From Tetracentron sinense (Eukaryota; Streptophyta; Magnoliopsida; Trochodendrales; Trochodendraceae): 64,000 bases of DNA. Below the pieces are notes generated by a model. The model saw only the letters and a program-made list of their open reading frames with translations, had not been told where the DNA came from and searched no databases. Of this stretch, positions 21,892 to 33,212 are shown in pieces; within the stretch, counting starts at the first letter, position 1; every line of letters begins with the position of its first letter. The stretch covers positions 42,603,965 to 42,667,964 of the forward strand of contig CM026557.1 of NCBI GenBank assembly GCA_015143295.1, written 5' to 3'. The translations under genes and the position numbers were made by a program.

Positions 21892-24285
21892 CTATTTGGG
21901 CACAACGGAAGGAAGGAAGTCACACTTTTGCGATGCCAATTGATCCCCTCTAATCTCCTGGGGTCCATCCTGTGTTGGGTATTTCAACACCTGATAGTAC
22001 GAGGAGGGAACAGCCTTCATCTCGTGGGTCCACCATCGACCCAAAATCGCGTTGTAAGGCGATGGAGCATCCAGAACGGAAAATCTGGTTTGTAGGACAA
22101 CGGGTCCTGCCACAACGGGTAAGACGACGTCTCCTAACGGTTTCATCGAACTGCCATCAAACCCAAACAACGGAGTCTGAGCAGAGATGAGAACGGACGG
22201 ATCCAACTTCATCTGTGTGAAAGCATGAAGATACAAAATGTCTGCCCCACTCCCGGAATCTACGAGCACCCTTTTGATGTCGAAATCTCCTATTCTCATG
22301 GTGAGAACAAGAGCGTCATAATGAGGCCGGACTACCGTTGCCAAATCATGATCAGAGAAGGTAAGCACCTGTCCCATGCTTCTTGCAGGCATCTGCACCT
22401 GACAAACCTCAGCTCCATGTGACATCTTCCTCGTATTGGCTCTGAAATCTCTTTCCATGTCCTCATCTGGTGCTCGCATTCTGCAGATGACGTTGATAGT
22501 GCATAAAGGGGCTGCCCCTCGTCCTCCTCCGCTGGTACTTGGATTACTGGCAGGTTCTCCTGTACAAGATTGAGATAACGGTTCTCTGGTGCACACAGCA
22601 TTATCGTTATCAAAACTGAGATACTCCCTTAAGTATCCTTCCTGGACCAGTCTCTCCAAGTACTCCCTCAAGATACGACATCGGTTTGTAAGATGACCAC
22701 GACACTTATGATATTGACAATACTCATGTGCCCGTGGTCCCGACGTAACATCTTGTACAACTCTAGCAGGCCATTCGAAGTATGTTTGATTCTCCATAGA
22801 CTTCATGATGGTCGCTGGACTGACAGTAAAATGGACGGGGTCTGTCCGAGCTGCAAAAGGTCGCCTCTCACTAGGCTGAACACCTCTCTCCTGCTGCACT
22901 GGTGGCTGCTCCTGGCGGGGTTGATGCTGCTGCCTCGCCAGCTGCTGAATGTTCGGGCTAGGACGTCTCTCCGTCCTACCTTGCTGTTGGGATTGATTAT
23001 TATTACCTTCATACGGGCGCCGAACCAACTGATCCCGCTGAGTCACATACACTACTTTCTCCTTCTGCTTCCTAGGTGGTGAGTCCTCAGACGATGAAGA
23101 CTCATACCTCTGCCTCTTCTCCTTCCTTCTAGACGACCGGTGTGCTTTCTCTACCATGTCCACCCCTCTCTTCCTCGGCTTCGGCACAACGGATACATCA
23201 TCTTCATACCTGCCATATTTGGTTGCACGAACCATCATCTCATCCATCTTGACAGGATAGTCAAGAGCCAGAGATTTGTAAAGCTCAGAATGCCTGAGGA
23301 TAGCATTCTTAAAAGCAACAATACAACTCCCTTCATCGACTTTATCGATGCTATGGACTTCATCAGTGAAGCGCGAAATGAAATCCCTCAAGGATTCCGC
23401 CGATCTCATCCTTAGAGAGAAGAGAGTATCTGCACCTGCTTTCTTCTTTTTATTGACAATGAAGTGATTAATAAAAGCCGACCTGAGCTCGGCGAAGTTG
23501 CTGATTGAACCGGGAGGCAGGTTACGAAACCATCTCGATGCCGCTCCTGCCAGGCTGTTGGGGAAGGCCTTGCAATATAGATTATCATCTGGATTGCGAA
23601 CTACTATCGCATGCTTAAAGTCAAACAAGTGCTCCTCCGGATCCGTCTTTCCGGTGTACATGGGAAAGATAGGAGTCATAAACTTGGAGGAAGTATATGA
23701 CTGATTGATGACATCTGTGAAAGGCGAGTTCTCGACGTTGTCCTTTGCCGACTAAGCAAAGTGATCAGGAATACCTCCTTTCATGCTCTTGACACGAGCA
23801 CTGATCATAGCCTCCACCTCCTTGGAAGTCATCCAAGTCTTCTGAACAACCGCTCCCTCGGCAGCACCTCTCGAATCTTCTTGTCCTGCTCCTTCTCGCA
23901 AACGCTCCATACGACCTGGAAGTTGTCCTGCCTCTCTCTCAGTAGGAGGAAACACGAACCGGGTGTCGCGGTTCTCTGGTGTTAATTGGGGAGAAGAGAA
24001 GTCAAGCTGACGTCTCACTGATGGTCTCTGAGATGGCCCATCATCTACTTCGAGTCTACTGTGTTCGAACGCATCAAGTCTTTCTTGCATCATCTGCTGG
24101 TGTCTGGTGATCTGATCCATTGCAGATTGCTGCCTTTGCAACATCATCAAAATACGATCAGAGACAGAAGGTTCGATGGGAGGGCATGGTCCTTCCTGGC
24201 TGGTCAGATGATGGACTGACCCCAGGGATGAAAGTCTGTGCAACAGAAGGTGCAGAGGGAGTGGCCTGAGGGGTTTGATTCTCAA
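21892..24285 (-). other. Tat element gag and protease region
   Basis: Minus-strand coding matter with a gag capsid-like part (RWFRNLPPGSISNF), a basic Arg/Gln-rich part, a Cys/His cluster (YCQYHKCRGHLTNRC) and an aspartic protease signature (DSGSGADILY, about 22215-22250). Described as a fossil part of the retroelement at 13935-25197; it assembles capsids and processes the polyprotein in related active elements. Confidence 0.85.
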
Positions 24286-24370
24286 GCCCGGGCACAGAAG
24301 TTTGATCCGTCATGATCACAAAGAGCTAAGGGAGGTTCGTTTATTATTTCCCACAGACGGCGCCAATTTT

Positions 24371-25197
24371 TGAGGGGGAAAAATACCGGAAAGGACACAC
24401 GTCAGCTGCAAATGTTCACCTCTGGTTTACTGGTAGAAGATAGAAGTTGGAGGGTGTGATACCCTGACCTGTACTCCGATGATAAAGTAAGTAGATGAAG
24501 AAGAAGATGATAAACAGTAAAGCAAGTAGGAGCACTGATAAAATATGTCTATCTTTCGATCCCTGTAACACTGAAATTCTCGGGGTATTTATAGGTTAAC
24601 CTTTGGTATGGCCATAGATAACCATAGATGCCCATAACACGTGTCCTACACTCATTACCAAATATGTCAGTAAAATCTACCACCTGTTGCATCACACGTG
24701 AAAGCCTACCATTAGTTCAGTCGGTTGAGTCTGACAGCACACAGAAGTGACCTGCATTAAATACCGAGGCAGTGCTTTTGGCCCACTTGTCAGAACAATC
24801 AATCGCCTCCTGCTTATCTCCTCCTACGAGTCGGTCTCGTTGTTGACTCGAGCTCAAATACGTTGTATATCTCTTAAAATATGACCTGGACATCCTTATC
24901 TGAATTACGGCGAGTTCGTTGTTCAATTAACACCGGAAACGTTGTCGAGAATACAACGTCTACGTTGTGCACAAGACAACAGAAACGTTGTCGAAACCAC
25001 AACGAGAACGTTGTTTCGCAAGACCGCGGATACGTCTTAATTTGTACAACGTGAACGCTATGCATCAGATAATGTGTATCCTCCTATTTTAAGCACGTGA
25101 CTCAAACATACGTCCACGTGTCACTTTCGTGCACAAAACAACAAAAGCCAGCTTGTTCCCCAACGTTAATTAGTTTTTACGAATTTTATCCCTTACA
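24371..25197 (-). repeat. 5' LTR of the Tat element
   Basis: The 827-bp LTR has a minus-strand CTATAAATA box near 24586-24594 as the likely promoter. Immediately inside (24350-24370) lies a TGGCGCCGT primer-binding sequence, which resembles the complement of plant tRNA-Asp 3' ends (inference from family knowledge). The cluster of CGTTGT hexamers seen in the other LTR is present here too. Confidence 0.92.
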
Positions 25198-25202
25198 CCA
25201 TT

Positions 25203-25546
25203 AAATATGATTATATTTTTCAATACATTTATAAGTGTCATAACATATCAAAATTTTTATTCTGTCTCTAGTATCTTGTCTATTTCCACGCTTATTTTAT
25301 TCGTTTTAAGTGTGTTTCTTAAAATTGATTCTAAATTTATTTTTTTCTATTAAAATTATGCCTAAAGTGGAACAATTCCTAAAATTATTTCCTAAAAATG
25401 AATTGCCAAACGAGTTTACACTATTACGGGATGAGGAAAATGTCTATGGGTTAATGTTGAACTAATTGGGTTTAGAAAAGAGTAGCATAAAGTTGAGAAA
25501 GAGCGGACATTTGAAAATACGGAGTCTTCATAAAAAAAAAAAAAAA
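25203..25546. other. Intergenic, AT-rich, nothing recognised
   Basis: Between the Tat element and the foldback element; no gene or repeat end seen. Confidence 0.5.
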
Positions 25547-25912
25547 GGCTCAGGATCCTCTCGAGTTCAACCCTAGAGAATCTCTCCGGTTTAAACCCCT
25601 AGAGGTCGCCAGTGTCTTCTTTGACACCCCTTAACCATGGGTACGGTTCACCCATCCATCCTTGGTTTTTTTTTTTTTTAATATTAATTCTTTTTTAAAA
25701 TTAAAAACTTTTTTTAATATTAAAAAAACTCTAAAAAAACAGATTTTTTAATTTAAAAAATAATAATTAATATATATATATATATAAAAAAACCAAGGAT
25801 GGGTGGGTGAACCTTACCCATGGTTAAGTGGTGTCAAAGGAAACATGTGGCGATCTCTATGGGTTCAAACCTGAGAGATTCTCTCGAGTTGAACTCGAGA
25901 GAATCCTGTGCC
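25547..25912. mobile_element. Foldback element with ~125-bp inverted arms
   Basis: The left arm (25547-25671) and right arm (25788-25912) are inverse copies with about 85% identity by eye. Shared blocks include TTCTCTCGAGTTCAAC, AACCATGGGTA and GGTTCACCCA-CATCCTTGG. The loop is about 115 bp of A/T. Both ends abut A-runs. The arm sequence GGATGGGTGAACC is related to the dispersed repeat at 177-540. A transcript would fold into a long hairpin. Confidence 0.8.
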
Positions 25913-26255
25913 AAAAAAAAAGAAAAGAAGAAAACACCGGCTCATTGGTACTAATGGTAGTGAGGGTGGTCTGGAATTCGCAGTATAGCGGTTAAAAGCC
26001 ACCATTTGGCCAGCCAACATGCTTGGCTCGTAACTTCTAAGTCAATAAACAGAGACAATAAGAACACCCCGTCACTTACTCCAATGGTGGGGTGTGACCT
26101 CTCTTACGTCTATATTCTCCATTGGCTGTGTTACGTGAAATTGTATATATCTTAATCTCATACAGGGCTGTGGATAAGCCACAGCCGCAACTTGCAATTA
26201 GCCCACCTCAATAAGAAATCCAAAAGATGAATATTTGTTTTTTTTTTTTTTAAAG

Positions 26256-26335
26256 CAATAGTTCACTCTACAGGCGAGGAGCAAACTATTGCTCCTCGCT
26301 CTCACAAAGCCACTTCAACTGCCATGAACTCAACC
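26256..26335 (-). repeat. tRNA-like short repeat, copy 2
   Basis: Inverted copy of the 4318-4412 repeat: on the minus strand GAGTTCATGGCAGTTGAAG, GTGAGAGCGAGGAGCAATAG and a CTCCTCGCC block. Confidence 0.5.
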
Positions 26336-26340
26336 CTCAG

Positions 26341-26880
26341 GGTGTAGCCTATGTGAAGATTGGCTCGAATTTGTACACAATCGCTCGGGCGGAGCTGGTG
26401 GCCACTCGAGCAATCGACGGGGTCTTTGGATGCGCGACCTACTATGTAATTTCGCTCGAGCAGAGCTTTGGTCCCGCTCGAGTGCTGATCGCCGTTTTTG
26501 GAATCCCATTTTCATTGGAAACCCTATTTCAGTAGAGAGTTGTTTTCTTTTGGTTTAAGACTCGTTTAGGGCTTTTAAAAGAGTGATTTCGGGATTAGAG
26601 TTTGTAAGCTAGGATAAGGGTTGAGAGAATAAGAAGATTTGTGAGAGCGCATTGTAAGCTTTCCTTGAGTTTTTTTTTTTATCTTCTTTTGTGGGTTCTT
26701 TTCTTTTGTATTCTTTTCTTGAATTAATAAAGTTTAATTGAATTGCTTCGACCATGGATATAAGCTTTTAGACCGAACCACGTATATCTTGTTTTGTGGT
26801 ATGTGTTTTTATTTGCTATATATTATTGGTTTATCATTGTCGTTGATTCTATTCATTAGGTGCTTCTGCACATCAGTGTA
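26341..26880 (+). repeat. LTR-like remnant (Copia-type, uncertain)
   Basis: TTGTAAGCTAGGATAAGG, a poly(A)-signal-like TTGAATTAATAAAG and the phrase GGATATAAGCTTTTAGACCG-AACCACGTATATC resemble the R/U5 region of plant Copia LTRs. A TG start near 26341 and a CA end near 26874 are possible, but I could not find a clean target duplication or any internal coding domain next to it. Confidence 0.35.
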
Positions 26881-26945
26881 ATGGTAGTGGGTGAACCCTA
26901 GGGGGTGAATGAATCTTATCCAGGAGTTAAAAGGGAGACACATGG

Positions 26946-27220
26946 TAAGAAAAGCGGACCAGAGATGCCCCTCCTCCATCAACCGAGGAGGTGATTATTT
27001 TCTTTTTTTTCAATCCGCCATGTAGTATGAAAAGCCATTTCTTTTTTTAAAAAAATTTTGAGTTGATTAATAGCATGCCATGCCTGCAGCAGTCACTGCT
27101 AATCCACACTCCAAAAGCAGAAATTTAAAGCATCCCCACAATTTTATAAACCATAAATGACAGTTATACTTGTCGCATGCATATAAGAGAGCGAATCAAC
27201 TTTTATGTCTCTCTCACTCT
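26946..27220. other. Intergenic, nothing recognised
   Basis: Follows a copy of the GGATGAACCCTA repeat (26880-26945). No gene seen. Confidence 0.45.
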
Positions 27221-27221
27221 C

Positions 27222-27445
27222 TCTTTGGGGCCAGGGGCTGAGCCCTGGGCGAACTTTTAAAGAAAAAACAGCTAAGTTTTATTCTATACTATTTAATTTA
27301 AGATGGCATGGGCAAGGAGAGTAAGCTGTCCCTAACTTAAAAAACTAACTTTAATATATACGAGACTAATACATCAATAGTAGTTACTAACATTACCAAT
27401 CAGTCGTTAGCCCCCCTACAAGAAAATCCTGGCTCCACCCGAGTG
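27222..27445. repeat. MITE-like repeat of the GGGGC-GAGCC family
   Basis: It begins GGGGCCAGGGGCTGAGCCC and ends AATCCTGGCTCCACCC, giving imperfect inverted termini like those at 27870-28049 and 4859-5831. Target duplication not resolved. Confidence 0.45.
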
Positions 27446-27869
27446 TGACTAAGAATATTGAGCAACATTATAAGAACCCCCCACATACAACTCATCTACT
27501 GTTTGATCAATGGCTACCTCAAGACTCGAAAAAGCATACTGTATCTGTAAATCTCATGTTGTTTCATGGCATGCTGTTTCACCTCTTTGATTGCCAGAAA
27601 CCAGACATTAATTTGATTAAGGCCCTTCACCAACCCCATGAATTGGATTCTTTCTGATAAATAGACCAAAAAGGTGGGTCCAGAACCACAGAATTATGGC
27701 CGACGGATGCTATAGACACCCTTCATTTTCTTCTTCATCCCATCTTCTTTTATCATTGTTCTCAGTAATTTTTCACTTTTCCCTACCTGCTGTCTCTAAG
27801 TGCCAAAAAGTTCAAGCATTTACTAAAAACAGTAATCACCGAGGAAAAATAGTACCCGGACCTGGGACC

Positions 27870-28049
27870 AGGAGCGGAGCCACATGGGGGCCAAGGGGCT
27901 GTAGCCCTCCTAAACTTTTGAGAAAAAAATATATTCTTTACAAACGGACACAAACAGATGCAATGGCCCATGAACTAAGCAGTCAAAAAACGAATTCCAG
28001 ATAGTCCCCGGACCCCATTGTTAGCCCTACTGCAAGGGCTCCACCCCTG
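27870..28049. mobile_element. MITE of the GGGGC-GAGCC family, 8-bp target duplication
   Basis: The 180-bp element starts AGGAGCGGAGCC and ends GGCTCCACCCCTG. The exact 8-mer CTGGGACC flanks it (27862-27869 and 28050-28057). Ends are related to the Mutator-like element at 4859. Confidence 0.65.
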
Positions 28050-28541
28050 CTGGGACCTGGGACCAAAATATAGAACAATCCTTCATAAGGAAAGTCAGAA
28101 AATTCAAGCTCAATCCCTGCAAGTGCACAGGCGTAATCCCTGAAAGTAAAAAGTAAAAACAAGAGAAAGTGAAAAAGTAAGGGAGAAACACTGAAGCTAC
28201 TCCATAGGATTCAAATGCTTTCTCTTTACTGCTGTCTTGCTAAAGCTTCGTCTTGCTCATGTCGCTTATACTGGTGGTAATCAGCATGCCTCTTGGCTGA
28301 GAAGACTGAAAAACCAAACTGAGATGGACTTTTTTTTAGTCCAGATAGCACACCTACTAATAGAATGTGAATTATCCTTAAAAATATGTCTTCAGATGCA
28401 GAACCAGATGAGCAATATTCCAACAATATTGGGGAGGAAAAGTCCAAGCTTAACATGAAATAAACATCTATTTGCAATAGATATTGGCATCTGCTGCAAA
28501 AGTAACCTGAAAAATGTGGGGCCAGTAGCAGGTTCAGCTCC

Positions 28542-28669
28542 TTAAGATGCTGTCAAATTGATGGGGTCCCACAGGAACTCTCCATCTGCCGTACCCTGGT
28601 TTTTATGGACATGTCAAACACTTTCTGCCCAAATTCCACCACAAGCCCACCAAGAATTGAAGGATCGAT
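28542..28669 (-). pseudogene. ATP synthase OSCP subunit, last exon (probable pseudogene piece)
   Basis: After a good acceptor (TTATCTTCCAG) the minus strand reads IDPSILGGLVVEFGQKVFDM, then SIKTRVRQME, which is the C-terminal signature of the mitochondrial F1Fo ATP synthase delta/OSCP subunit. OSCP links the F1 head to the peripheral stalk on the matrix side of the inner membrane. Past RQME the frame reads SSCGTPSI and stops. A one-base shift would instead give the usual RFL-DPIN end, so a small indel near 28575 is likely. Together with the missing exons between here and 34729 this argues for a pseudogene, though a functional gene with unseen exons is not fully excluded. Confidence 0.7.
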
Positions 28670-28909
28670 CTGGAAGATAAGTGGTGTTAGAATAGGATTG
28701 CTTCCAACATCAAACAGGACAATGAATTCACAAACTACATCTCAAGGTAAACTGGCAACGACTGCAACATCAAAGATGTCAGAATAGCTTGACTTTATCT
28801 CGGAACAAATTTCTGTTAAAGGAAAAGACTCGTGAAAAAAAATTAAGAAATAAATCATGCATGCCCACATCTAAAAATCACCTCAAACATACGATACCCC
28901 CACCAATTT

Positions 28910-29480
28910 TTTTTAGTTTTGATTGGTAATCAATTAGGCATATTATATATAAAGGAAAAGAAGGATATAAAAATGAGTTCACAAGGAAGTAAACTCGAGC
29001 AGACTACAAGGGAACAAAAGACATTTCTAACATCTACCCATTAGCAAAATATAGAACCTGCCTCACCCTTCTACTACCTCAGAAGTAGACCAACCAAGTC
29101 CTCACCCTCCCTTTGTATGAAGCACCAAAATGAAATAAGAGGACAAAGCTACAGACTCAGGAGAGCCAAAGGGGTAGATGTATCATCAAACATCCTCTTA
29201 GTCCTTTCTTTCCATATGAGCCATGAAATAGCTACTAAATGAAAAGACCAGATACCCCATGAGAAGCCTCCAAACTCACCGAGGACCAACCAAACAGAAG
29301 TCCTGAAAGGAAGAATCAACACATCCCAACTGGGATAGAAAATTTTCCCAAATCCATGAGGCAAGGGAGCAGTACAAAAACATATGGTCCACTTGATGAA
29401 ACACCAAACTTTTGGGGCAGAAAACCGTGTAGCAGCAACACATAAATTCGAAAAGAAGATTCTAAGGGGCATTTGTATGT
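28910..29480 (-). mobile_element. LINE 3' fragment (RT zinc-binding domain)
   Basis: The minus-strand frame at 29149-29472 reads PHGFGKIFYPSWDVL and SFHLVAISWLIWKERTKRMF, the C-terminal zf-RVT part of plant L1-type LINE ORF2. The reverse transcriptase core is absent, so this is a 5'-truncated copy. A T-run on the plus strand near 28905 could mark its poly(A) tail. Exact ends are uncertain. Confidence 0.65.
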
Positions 29481-29557
29481 ATCGGAATTCACATTCAGTT
29501 TCATAATAAACAAATTAATTTGCGTAATGAGTCATTATAGGGTGTTTGGTCATTTAC

Positions 29558-29736
29558 ACCCCTTGTTGCTCAGACGGCAGAGTTGTATCCCTTGGATTGA
29601 GGAGACTAGGGATCGAGTCCCTTGGAATGAATGTGATGGTTGATATGCTCATTCGCCACCTAAAAGTCTAAAACATATAATAACAAAACTAACCGGGGTT
29701 GCGTCCTAACCATGTGACATGAACCCCAAAAAAAAT
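29558..29736 (+). mobile_element. SINE, same 3' family as the MYB-intron SINE
   Basis: The tRNA-like head has GTTGCTCAGACGGCAGAG and B box GGGATCGAGTCCC; the tail is CTAACCGGGGTTGCGTCCTA, then GAACCCC and A8. TCATTTA flanks it (about 29550-29556 and 29737-29743). A 3' tail of the same family appears inverted at 31605-31655. Confidence 0.75.
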
Positions 29737-29744
29737 CATTTAAT

Positions 29745-30890
29745 TTATAATAATAATAAAACTAAAATGACTTCAGCAAAACCGTGAAATCATGTCTCCC
29801 TCCTTCCAGAAAATCTGGATTGAAATTTTAAAGTGGCACTATTATGAACAAAAATGTCGTCAGTTTGGAAATTATAATTACTGCAGTCCTCTCCAAGATT
29901 TTCGTATTCATGTCCCTCTAGATATGTTTTCATCAACTGTTACAATTAAGCTTGCACCTGTATCAATTCTATAAAATTAGTGTTGTTCAAACAATTATTT
30001 TTATTTACAAATGCATTGGAGTCGGTTAAAAATGTAAAATCTTCTTTACCCATAACAAAGAAGACTAATAAAGAAGTATCACTAAAAAGTCAAATGGTGC
30101 GTCTTACACTCTGGAAGAGGGTTTAACTTCTCTCTGCAATGTGTCTCTCTCCATATTATTGCCAAAGAGGGTCTAAAAACTCCCATCTTTATCATTTACA
30201 GGGTTTCCGGAGGACCGGACAACCAAAAATAGGTGGAATTAAATTATATCAAATGAGTTCATCCCTAATTAATTCATTTCAAATGAGATGACAAAAGAAT
30301 TGCGGCGATTCGTGCTTCCAAAGGGCCCCTTAGCAATTGGCTCTATCTAGATTACACTGATATTGAAATTAGAAGCCTGATTTGACAGATAGCAGGCTAA
30401 CATCTCTTAGGCTCCGACACCATGGATTACATATTCGACAATTTGTAAACTTCGGTCACTAAGGAAGTTGACACGTTTCGAGGAAGTTTAAGGAAGTCCA
30501 AGGAAGTTATGTAATAATTAAAGAAGTTAAGGAAACTTTCAGGAAACATTGGAAATCTAAGATAAAACTTTAAAAATTCAATACTTAAGCATAAATACAC
30601 ATCTAGAATTCATTATATTACAAATGTGAGAATCATGTTAAGTGACATGCATTGTTTGCTTTTCTGAGCTGTAATTTTTTTCTCTCGACATTTCTCTATA
30701 TTGTCAATTTTTAAAACTATATTTTATCATCTTTGTCAAGTGAAGGGGATATGCATTTTCTTTATTTTTCAATGATTATCTATGTTAATTGTTTTAGAAA
30801 CCTGAAAAACTTATGAATGCACATTAAGTTGACAAATAATTGAAATTCAATTTAGTTTCTAAACCTATTTCAATCTATAATTGACAAGCT
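29745..30890. other. AT-rich region, nothing recognised
   Basis: No gene seen. GACACCATGGA occurs at 30417 and again at 31413 in a similar AAGTT-rich context, hinting at the two sides of an unidentified element. Confidence 0.4.
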
Positions 30891-30899
30891 CAATTTTTT

Positions 30900-31020
30900 T
30901 ATTATGCCCATAAGGGGCTTTTTAGGAGATGAGTAGTTAAATAATTTGTAATTTATGAAATACTATTAGGAAATTATTTACTTTTTAATATTACTAAAAA
31001 ACCCTTATGGGCATAATATA
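30900..31020. mobile_element. Small MITE with ~25-bp inverted termini
   Basis: TATTATGCCCATAAGGG-CTTTTTAG at the left and its inverse CTAAAAAACCCTTATGGGCATAATA at the right enclose about 75 bp of A/T-rich sequence. Superfamily and target duplication not resolved. Confidence 0.65.
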
Positions 31021-31047
31021 CTAATAACAAACTTATTAGAATAATGT

Positions 31048-31165
31048 ATACTAAGGTTAATGCTAACCACACTAATAATAAAATTATAATTTATAATAAG
31101 GTTAATGCTATCAACACTCTTTTAAAACTAATTATATTTATAATAAGGTTAATGCTAGGTACACA
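31048..31165. repeat. Three copies of an AAGGTTAATGCTA unit
   Basis: AAGGTTAATGCTA followed by a short ACAC block occurs near 31053, 31098 and 31146, with TTATAAT spacers. Short and AT-rich. Confidence 0.6.
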
Positions 31166-31426
31166 TGTCTTTCTTTATGATTAAAGTAAATTTAAAGCGA
31201 GTGGAACTAGAATTACCCTTTTAAGTTAAAACTTAAAAGTTCTTCAATTTACAAACTGTTTATGTACACTTCGGTTAACATCCACCGAAGTTCTGTATTT
31301 TCTCAACACTTTGTTTCCCTATTTCGGACAAAGTTTACCAAAGTCTACCGAAGTTCACCGAAGTTTACCACAAAGTCCAGTATTTTAAAAATACAAGTGC
31401 ATTTCGTTTCGGACACCATGGAAGTC

Positions 31427-31465
31427 GACTCAATTCGGTCAACTTTGGCCGAATTGAGTCGATTT
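31427..31465. repeat. Short perfect hairpin
   Basis: TCGACTCAATTCGG and its inverse CCGAATTGAGTCGA enclose a 10-bp loop. No T-run or gene context to suggest a terminator. Confidence 0.7.
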
Positions 31466-31604
31466 TTGACACCATACGTAAGACAATTTAATATGGTAAC
31501 TAAGTCACCAATTCATTTTCTTTTCTTACCTTGAAAATTGTGAAATCTTGTTAAGACAAACAAATCATGTTTCTTATCATTTTCTTTTCTGGGGTATCAT
31601 AATA

Positions 31605-31655
31605 AGGTTAGGTCGCAACCCCGGTTAGTAGTGTTTGTATTTGTTCATTGGTTAG
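31605..31655 (-). repeat. SINE 3' tail fragment
   Basis: On the minus strand it reads CTAACCGGGGTTGCGACCTA, matching the tail of the SINEs at 29558 and 11962. No head found. Confidence 0.55.
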
Positions 31656-31659
31656 AAAT

Positions 31660-33210
31660 TAGGGTCTGGCATGTTAGCTTGACCAAAAGGATGACTTTTT
31701 AACTGCCACACGGCCCACACCAACTCGTGGAAATCTATCCCAAACCACCCCAAGAGAGATATACACAAACTGCCACTGCCCACTGGTATCAATGGGCACG
31801 TGTATTCTTATCATTGACTATCAAAAGAAAAGATGAGGACAATCTTACTTTCAAGCATTCAGATGATATGACTAGAAAAGCTACAAAATGGCATAAACAA
31901 GCTTAGATCTGCAAGGAGAAAAATGGTAAATGACATCATTTTACACAACATGTACCTCTTCTGTTCCAGCTTAACCTTCTTTCCATGTCCAAAAATTTCT
32001 TGCAATGCCTCCTTCAGTTCTCCTTCAGTTCTTTCTCCTCTTCTGGGGAAGCGGCTGGTTTAAAAAAATTAGATATTAACTCGTGGATTTTTTTAAATTC
32101 GTGACTTTTTAAAAAGTTGCGATTTTTTCCAAAAGTAGCAAATACTTAGTGAATTAATCGTTCAACAAAAAAGATGCGTATTATTTGGGACTTTGTGAAA
32201 AAATTGGAGAACTTTGTTACTGTGCTATATAAGAAGATCCACTTAAAGCGATTCACCAGATTAGAACAGTTGTTCGTACAATCTGAGATCTTTAAATTTT
32301 TTGTTACTATATTGTTGGCCTTCCATACTCAGAGCTGGTGGACTTGGCTATTTTAGGAGCATATAGGAGGGGGCATTTCCATTCTTCAGTCCTGACCCTT
32401 CTCATCTTTATTTCAAAACATTGTCAATTGTTGACAAAAGGGTAAGGGAATGATTATTAAACGGAATAGATTTTGCACCAAAATGGACCACCTATAATTC
32501 TAAGCAGGACCACCTATAATTCTAAGCAGCTTCCTGAACTAGAAAAAAAGAAAGATATAAACAGAAATTCAACAGGAATGTATTAAAATATCTATGAAAT
32601 AAATTAATTAATTAAATACAAGGATATAATTTGCAGCTTACTAAAACCACTCATATTAAGACACAAACATGAGATTAAGAGAAGTCTTCGACAAAATTAA
32701 ACAGTCATCACCCCACAGAGGTTGAATATACTCCATGATAGATAGGCCAGCACCACAAGTAATTTCGTAAATAACAGAGGAGACTGGCCCTAAAATTCAC
32801 TGAGAATGTCAAAGCTCCAACTTACAATGGGAATTCAACAGAGAGGGATGCGGGAGGAAATTATAGACAGAAAAAGGGAACCACCTTACACAATCATTGT
32901 TGTTAAAACTAGCCCAAGTGGACATAAACTGTGTCCTATATCATTCCACAGTCGTTGCAACTATAACCCTATGAAACCACAAAACAGAAAAGCTGATACA
33001 AGATAATTACATGCAATAACAGATTGTTCGATTCTCCCTAGTCGTCCAAAGCATGTATATGCATAAACATTGGAGAATTTATGAAGAAATTTCCTTGCCA
33101 CCGTCATTAACAAGCATCATGTGTAGAAATAAATCCTGCATATGATATTTGATAGACCCAAAATCACAAATACTAAGCTCCGGATAGACATAGGAACTAG
33201 CTTACAAGTT
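31660..33210. other. Non-coding region with a dispersed repeat piece
   Basis: About 32090-32190 shares CCAAAAGT-GCA, GTGAATTAATC and GCGTATT blocks with the inverse of 44620-44705. A 21-bp unit ACCACCTATAATTCTAAGCAG is duplicated near 32486-32528. Short frames here show no domain. Confidence 0.5.
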
Positions 33211-33212
33211 AT

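Larger units (their letters stand above)
13935..25197 (-). mobile_element. Ty3/Gypsy Tat-clade LTR retrotransposon (Retand/Ogre-like)
   Basis: An 11.3-kb element bounded by LTRs that begin TG and end CA on either strand, flanked by the 5-bp target duplication CCATT (13930-13934 and 25198-25202). On the minus strand it has gag, protease, reverse transcriptase, RNase H, a second archaeal-type RNase H and integrase, the order and extra RNase H of the Tat lineage. It has no chromodomain. An antisense gene lies between integrase and the 3' LTR. The two LTRs differ at about 19 positions plus one 10-bp indel (about 2.3% by eye), which suggests insertion within roughly 1-2 million years at usual plant rates. 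It is nearly whole, with perhaps one to a few breaks. Confidence 0.93.

Noticed and set aside
32174-32356. Small plus-strand frame MRIIWDFVKKLENF
   Set aside because: No domain, overlaps a dispersed AT-rich repeat piece also seen inverted at 44620.
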